From Ectocarpus siliculosus (Eukaryota > Sar > Phaeophyceae > Ectocarpales > Ectocarpaceae), in contig FN649748.1 in NCBI GenBank assembly GCA_000310025.1, positions 1,602,259-1,652,098 on the forward strand: a DNA stretch of 49,840 nt, written 5' to 3'. Position numbers and translations under genes: made by a program. Positions 44,001 through 49,840 of the stretch are shown piece by piece. Below the pieces are notes generated by a model. The model saw only the letters and a program-made list of their open reading frames with translations. It was not told the origin of the DNA and made no database searches. Each line of letters starts with the position of its first letter. Positions within the stretch are counted from its first letter, which is position 1.

Positions 44001-46491
44001 CCCAGCCGACGCCTGTTGTCGTTGGACGTCACAATGATTCTTCTCAAACCCTCTTTCCCTGCCCCGATACTACTGCTGCACTTGTACTTGTACGATAATT
44101 GCAGGAGGCGTCTTCCGCCCAGCCGGCACGGTCTTCTCGGTGGGGAGCCTCCTCCTCTCGCCCAGTCGGCGACGGTTTCGAGCTCAGCGTCGCGGAGAAG
44201 TCGTTCACGGAAATGCTTAGGGAGAAGTGAGTGGAGTGGAGATGTCGACGGTCGTTTTCCATGCTCGTTGGTTTGGGGGGAACGCACCCCGGTGTGATTG
44301 TTGTTGGTTGGTGTTTGGCTGAATATTCTTGTTGGTGGGCAATGTCTTTTAATATTGTTGTTGCGCTTGAGGGTCTGCTCAGTACCTCCCCACACCCGGC
44401 CCAACTGACACGGACGCCTTCCATGGACTATCCACAAAAAGGGTGTGCACTTATACTCCGGGTATGTAAAATAAAACCAAAGAGGACCCAGGAAATCATC
44501 ACAGACGCATGCAGGACGAGAATTTTTGCGAGGCGTACGTACGCGTGCGTTGCCAGCGAGTTCAAACTACAAGCCGTTGATTTTTGTCTCACAGACGAAT
44601 GATTTCATCAGATGCTCATTGGTGGATTGGGCACTGAGCCACCAAGTGCAGTATTTTTTGGGTGGTCGCTGAAAACCGGATCCGGAAAAGTCCCCAAAAT
44701 GCCGCGGCGGTCCTTGGACGAGCCGAGGTACTGCTGTCCGAATGGGTGGGAATGCACAGCTTTCAACCTTCCACACCTTGTGTGTTCATCTCGGCCAGTG
44801 GATTTTATGGCGTTCCAAACCCCCCTTTTTTTCCCGGAGTCAAGTTAGTCGCTAAACGACAGAAAGACCGTAACTTTATTGTACTCTCGTGTACGCTTTG
44901 TATCGTGGGTTACCTTACACGTTGCTCTGAATACTGTTTTTTTTTTTTATGTTTTGGGGGTTGGTCGCTGCACCAGGTATTTGTTGTTTTCCTTGACCAA
45001 CCTCCCTCGGCTGCTTGCTGCTCTCGTTCCGGTTGGTCCGCTTGCGCCCCCAGGAAAGCGAAGGGGTCTTTCTTCGCCCCTTCCTCAGAGGCAGCCGCCA
45101 ACGCCGACGAGGTCGCCGCCTCCGCCGCCGCCGAAGCCGTAGAAGCGGCCGCCGCTGCCGCCGCCGCAGCCGAAGCCACCCACCAAGCCAACCTGGAGAG
45201 GCAGAAGCTGGCGTTCGACGACGAGGCCAAGCCCTTCGTGGCGCCAGGGAGCGCATCCACCCCCAGCGTTTCCACCCCGGGAAGCGTTACCCCTCCCGGA
45301 GGCGTCTCTAACCCGGCCGCCGTGTCTACCCCCAGGGTGACCGACCCCGCCAGCGTTGGCCGCCCCAGCGCCCCCGCGGCGCCACCCGCCGCCCCCGTCA
45401 GCAGCCCGGCTGCCCCTAGGGTAACCGACCCGGCCAGCATTGGCCGCCCGGCCGCCCCGGCTCCCCCCGCTGCTGCTGCTGCCCCCGTCAGCACCCCGGC
45501 CGCTCCCAGGGTGACCGACCCCGCCACTCTCGCCGCCAAGGCAGCAGCCCCCGTGGCTCCCCCCGCCGCCCCCGTCAGCAGCCCGGCTGCTGCTGCCCCC
45601 GCAGCCGGCGCCGGAAAGAAGTGGGAGCCCAGGCCCGACTGGAAGTCTTCCGCTGGTTCCGCCGCCCCATCGAGACCGGCTGTTTCGAGGCCCGCCGCCG
45701 CGGCGGCTGTTTCGAGGCCCGCGTCTGGCGGCCCGGCTAAGGCTACCTTCAACCCCAAGGCGGACGCTCCCTGGAAGGCCTCGGGGGGCGGGGCTCCGGC
45801 CGCCCCCGCCTACGCGCCGCCCGCCGCGGCTGCCCCGGCGTACGCACCCCCGGCAGCAGCTGCCCCGGCCTACAGCCCCCCAGCGGCGGCGCCTAAGGCG
45901 GTAAGATGCTGTGCGCAGCAAGTCGGCGTTATTATTTTTTCTGAGTATTGACGGGAAAAAGACACTTGTTGTAGCAGTGCTGCCGGGACATTTCATGGGG
46001 AAGGAACCTCAACGTCGTTCGTGGCGATTGGCTAGTTGCGTGTGTGTCACTATTGCAAGAGTCGCGGCCGTGTTTTGCGGTAGAGACAGTAGTGCGTCCG
46101 AAAGGTAGAAAACAAGAAAATTGCGTCCTAAGGTATCTACCGCCGTTTTGTCGAAAGCGCTCTCCACCCGGAGCACCATCCTGGAGCTGGCTCAACATTA
46201 AACGGCTGTGATTTTGAAGGAGGAACGCATGCTGTAGCGACACACACAAGACAATTTGGTCGCCCTTTTAGTTCTGTGGATCACGCTTTGGTCGTGTTTG
46301 GGCAGTCCCATCTCATTCCTTCGTCCCCCTTTCCGTCGCTTCTTTTGTTCTGAAAGGCGGACGAGAAGCACATCGGCACCGGCGGCATGGCAGACACCCG
46401 CGACCCCGACGCCTTGGACCACGAGGACCCCCGCAAGTCCATCTCCGCCGCGCCTTCGTTCGCGGAATACCTCAAGTCCAAGCAGAACTAG
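41003..46491 (+). CDS. Predicted plastid-targeted Ala/Pro-rich low-complexity repeat protein
   Basis: Five exons: 41003-41071, 41429-41500, 44105-44226, 45054-45900, 46357-46491 (414 residues; phases 0, 0, 2, 0 agree). Residues ~10-27 form a signal peptide (CLSAVIMLLAAAMQ) followed by EAFVAGP, an ASAFAP-like junction, and a basic Ser-rich stretch, so plastid import is likely. Residues ~97-135 are an Ala-rich helix-forming region (EAVEAAAAAAAAAEA). The middle is disordered Ala/Pro/Ser with three PRVTDPA repeats spaced by Pro-rich linkers. Then come Trp-containing basic patches (KKWEPRPDWK, APWKASGG), three AYAPPA/AYSPPA repeats, and an acidic tail ending in APSFAEYLKSKQN. No catalytic domain is visible. 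The architecture suggests a flexible scaffold or linker rather than an enzyme. The family was not recognised. Exon 4 is unusually long for this window. Confidence 0.78.
41861..41918 (-). repeat. Dispersed ~55-bp repeat, copy 3
   Basis: Matches 15062-15115 directly and 6939-6995 in reverse (CACACACAGAAAGACTACCC then GTTCGAGATATACCCACAG). It lies in intron 2 of the plastid Ala/Pro-rich protein gene. Confidence 0.7.
42400..43060. other. CA-rich composition island in an intron
   Basis: Within the 2.6-kb intron 2 of the plastid Ala/Pro-rich protein gene, this stretch is markedly richer in A and C and poorer in G than its neighbours. It contains several 30-110 codon frames in the plus direction with no recognised motif. 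It looks like an inserted foreign or transposon-derived segment, but no terminal repeats were found. Confidence 0.4.
43944..44150 (+). repeat. Duplicated intron-exon boundary (117-bp offset)
   Basis: The acceptor of the plastid Ala/Pro-rich gene's exon 3 (GCAGGAGGCGTCTTCCGCCC, exon from 44105) has an upstream near copy (GCAGGAGGCGCCTTGGGCCC, potential exon start 43988) preceded by a similar CCCCGATAC tract. The offset is 39 codons, but the extra segment contains an in-frame TAA at 44096, so the upstream acceptor would truncate the protein. It appears to be a non-functional decoy. Confidence 0.8.
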
Positions 46492-48210
46492 AGGAAGTAG
46501 GTTATCCGCGCGAGACGTGCGCTCGCTTTCGAGCGTGCGGAGCTTGACCTGGGTCCGTCAGCAGACGGGTGATGGCGATCTGGGCTTGGCTTTGAAGCGG
46601 GTTGCTGTCTTCTGTTCGGTTTCGTGTTCGTTGGGTGGCGGCATGGGAGGCGGTGCGAAGTTTCTAGAGAGACGGGCACGCAGGCACTACAACGCCACGC
46701 GCGCTGCTGCAGAAAGACGAGCCTCAAGGCAGCGTGTGAGGCGACGGGGGTTGGTTGTACATTTTTTGCGGTTCGCGGGGAGCGCTGGGCTCGGTCGATA
46801 GCGTGGTTGACCTGGTCCGGGCACATTTGCGGGACGAATGGATGTGTCGTGAGTCGTTGAATCCCACGAACAAGTGTCGAAGAAGCCGGTGACAGCGTCG
46901 CGTGCCGCTGGGCGAAATTAGGATGTGTTTTTGATAGATTTGAGACATCTATCGAAATTTAGATAGAGGTGGTACAACTTCTTTTGTGTTTTCATGCAAC
47001 GCTGTGTTCGTTTTTTATATCCCCTTTTCTGCCGCTCCTCAACTGCTGCTGCTGTGCGACAACGTGAGGGAAAAACCTTGGTACAATGGAGTCCTTCCTT
47101 GTCTCTTGTTCTTTGCTCCGAGTTGGGGTGCGGCGACACCCGTCGTGGTGTTTGATATCGCCAGTCATCAAGTCGGAAAAACAATGACTGGATGTCGGCC
47201 GGATGATGTGGCAGAAGGGTCGTTACGGCTTACCAATTTTGTAAAGGGCTGGGAGTGTTGGGATAAGATTCATCCTGTTTGGGCTGGTACCAGGTGTTTG
47301 ATTGAGGGGGGTAACGAGGTACCTGCCCTTCCCTTGTGGTCGAATTACGCCGAGGAGCAGCCAGATAAGCAAAAGCATGTTTTGTTTCGGTAACGAAAGG
47401 CGGCATTCAGTCGCGGGGGATGACATTGGGTGGGAAATTCTGATGGCCCCTCTCGGAGGTTGTACAGCAGTAGAATACGTAATGGAAACATCTATCTATG
47501 CATACCACTGGAGCCTGATGCTATCGGAGGAACGCTAGCCTAACCGGAACGGAAGAAAGGACGTCGTCACAAAATGTTTGGCGAATGCTCCTTTTGGCCG
47601 CTCACTAGAAAATGCTAGGTAGAGATAGGGGGTACCTCGCACAGCAGTTCTTCGCGATCTTTTCAGATATAAGACCGTTGTCACGCTCATGACCGTAGTA
47701 AGGTCATTAAACGGTTACAATATACACCATCCATGCGTTACAAATATAACGCGACGCTTGGAACCGGGCTTAAGAGATATGTTCTTGCACCTCGTGAACG
47801 TGTTGCATCCGATCGTCCGGGACGTGATGACGCGAGACTCCCTCTCAGCCTTGAGACAAAACCGAGCCACCGGAGCCGTCATTTGTAGGTGTTGGCACAT
47901 CGGACAGTACGCAGTGCTGCGAGCAGTGTTCACGACCGTAGGAGCCGCTTGTGTCAGCATTTCTTGCGGTCGGTGTCGCTCGACTTGTCAGGACGACCCT
48001 TTCGTGTACAAAACAACAGCAGTTGTAGTAGAGATAACAGATGACACCACCCGCCCTACCGTCACTGGAGCAAGTTTTGTCTGTTCCCAAGCTCTAGCTT
48101 GGGTCTCATTCGATCAAAAGTCTTTTTTTTCCGTCTGTGGAGTTTTCAGTAGCATAGCGGACCCTTTGCCCGACCGGGTCGAAAAGGCCGATCTCAGCCC
48201 ACACTGCGAA
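46492..48210. other. Spacer without a supported gene
   Basis: This includes the presumed 3' UTR of the plastid Ala/Pro-rich gene. Plus-strand frames at 46986-47393 (135 codons) and 47689-48240 (183 codons) have no recognised motif or splice context, and the latter ends inside a repeat. Confidence 0.45.
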
Positions 48211-48847
48211 CCTCCGAGAACTACCAGCAGTTCTGGGTAGCTGAGACGATTTCAAGACCTCTCACAGTCGTTTGAGCAGCCATCGCTTGCTGTGGGGCGA
48301 TAACCAGTTTCTCCGTCGACAAGAAGATCTGCGTTACATCGTCACATCGGAACGACCAGATTGGTTGACTTGTCGTTGAGGGTCCTCTTTTTATAGATCT
48401 TTTTGTATAAGAGTCGTCTTCATTTTTTTCGCCGCCCGCGCCAAGCCTTCTTTTTTACAGATCTTTTTATATAGAGTCGTCTTCTTTTTTTCGCCGCCCG
48501 CGCCAAGCCTTGCTTGCTGGCCACGCTTCTCTCGTGTCCCGCGCCAAGCCTTGCTTGCTGGCCACGCTTCTCTCGAGATGCTGACCGACCTCAGCACACA
48601 GCTGGACATTCTGTTGTTGCAGGTTTTTGCATGGCTCTTTTGTGGTGCGAAAATTAGCATTTATTGTTGTTGTTGATGTGCGGACGAGAGGACGAGAGTG
48701 GTAGGCGAAAGCAGTACGTACCTGCAAATCTCCGGCAACTACCAGCAGTTCTGGGTAGCTGAGACGATTTCAAGACCTCTCACAGTCGTTTGAGCAGCTA
48801 TCGCTCGCTGTGGGGCGATAACCAGTTTCTCCGTCGACAAAAGGATC
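48211..48847 (+). repeat. Direct repeat pair (~119 bp, 518 bp apart) with nested tandem units
   Basis: Copies at 48211-48329 and 48729-48847 share ACTACCAGCAGTTCTGGGTA, CAAGACCTCTCACAGTCGTT and GGGGCGATAACCAGTTTCTC. Between and after them are tandem pieces: a CTTTTTATAKA..GAGTCGTCTTC block three times (about 48385, 48463 and 48900) and CGCCAAGCCTTGCTTGCTGG with CCACGCTTCTCTCG twice (about 48502 and 48541). This is nested tandem growth and non-coding. Confidence 0.8.
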
Positions 48848-49215
48848 TCATTGGAATGACCAGATTAATGTTTAATTGATGACCTGTCGTGGAGGGTCCT
48901 CTTTTTATAGAGTCGTCTTCTTTTTTTTCGCTGCCCCGCGCCACGCTTCTCTCGAGATGCTGTTTTCTTTACTTGTGGTCCACGCTGCCTACTAGTGGGA
49001 GAGGTAGCCATACCTTCAGCCTACACACGGGCGAGATAGGTAGCCATACCCACTACATTTAACACACACCCACATGTCGGAGATGAAACCTCAACCACAT
49101 GCCTCTATCGGCTACCACGTCAGGAGACAATGAAGAAAAATTGTTCTCCCGTGACATTTGCAGATCTAACAGCACAGAATTACACGAAATTACACAAAAA
49201 GGTAAGAAAATGGTG

Positions 49216-49776
49216 AAACTGTCTTGTTGAGCCTGTTACCCGCAGGGGAGATGTCCCTATATGCTGTCTGGGAAATCGTAGACATACAGGTACTTTCTGA
49301 CGTTATGAATCCATTGCTAATCTGTCTCAGACTCTTTTCTATGATAGAGATGGTTTCGTTGTGTCATATTAAGAAAAATATAAAAAAAATGGTGAGACCA
49401 CGCCCGTGTGTCCGCACATAGTCCGAAATGTATCCACACATACATATACATACCCGGTACATACGCGTACCACATTGAAAATACGTTTGAAAACTGAGGG
49501 AGATTGCATGCCCTACGATTAAAAGGGTGTCACACACAAAACGCCCGACCAGTACCTAACACATATCATCTGCACCTTCCCAACATAACATATATGAGAC
49601 ACACAAGACACCTACCAAACTGTGTTGTTGAGCCTGTTACCCGCAGGGGAGATGTCCCTATATGCTGTCTGGGAAATCGTAGACATACAGGTACTTTCTG
49701 ACGCTATGAATCCATTGCTGATCTGTCTCAGACTCTTTTCTATGATAGAGATGGTTTCGTTGTGTCATATTAAGAA
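49216..49776 (+). repeat. Direct repeat pair, 160 bp each, 401 bp apart
   Basis: 49216-49375 and 49617-49776 are nearly identical (shared TTGTTGAGCCTGTTACCCGC, ATGTCCCTATATGCTGTCTG, TCTGTCTCAGACTCTTTTCT). Both end in an A-rich tract after GTGTCATATTAAGAA. The middle is AT-rich and non-coding. They could be two units of a long satellite or short LTR-like repeats. The window ends too soon to decide. Confidence 0.85.
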
Positions 49777-49840
49777 TAAAAAAAAAAAACATCCTGTCGT
49801 TAGGCCACTTGTTAAGCTATCGTTTTTTGGGCTGTCCCTA

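Noticed and set aside
44662-45053. Upstream extension of the long Ala/Pro frame (possible start at 44662)
   Set aside because: A good acceptor (CCCCCAG) at 45053 and phase agreement with exon 44105-44226 show that this part is intron.
47689-48240. 183-codon plus-strand frame
   Set aside because: No recognised family, and its end falls within a direct repeat that also occurs at 48729-48847.

Overview
The window reads as nuclear DNA of a photosynthetic stramenopile, most likely a brown alga close to Ectocarpus. This is inferred from small exons (53-850 nt, mostly 60-210) separated by long GT-AG introns (0.3-2.6 kb), high-GC coding exons, two proteins with a signal peptide followed by an Ala-Phe (ASAFAP-like) junction as used for import into red-lineage plastids, abundant CTG/CAG triplet tracts, and a 100-N assembly gap. 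No bacterial, organellar or viral gene block was seen. All multi-exon models were assembled by hand from reading frames, splice sites, intron phase and family motifs. No alignment could be run.

Layout. 1-5.8 kb: repeats, an inverted duplication, and a minus-strand gene with a proteasome assembly chaperone 4 (PSMG4-like) domain. 5.9-13.4 kb (+): nine-exon gene for V-type H+-ATPase subunit C. 15.8-22.2 kb (+): seven-exon gene for a multi-pass membrane J-domain (Hsp40) protein. 24.6-34.3 kb (-): twelve-exon gene whose 567-residue product joins an arylalkylamine N-acetyltransferase-type GNAT domain to a PhzF-type isomerase domain behind an N-terminal hydrophobic targeting segment. 34.5-39.5 kb (+): nine-exon gene for a predicted plastid trigger-factor-like protein, starting only 219 bp from the fusion gene in divergent orientation. 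41.0-46.5 kb (+): five-exon gene for a predicted plastid, Ala/Pro-rich, low-complexity repeat protein of unknown function. 46.5-49.8 kb: no supported gene, several direct repeats.

The genes do not form a pathway. Each is an independent nuclear gene, and the only obvious regulatory link is the short divergent promoter at 34.3-34.5 kb. The most unusual item is the AANAT-PhzF fusion: splice phases agree at all eleven introns, and the domain junction falls exactly where the last GNAT exon supplies the first residues of the PhzF fold. Introns and spacers carry at least two families of short elements with terminal inverted repeats, several minisatellites, two duplicated exon-intron boundaries, and triplet repeats close behind two stop codons.
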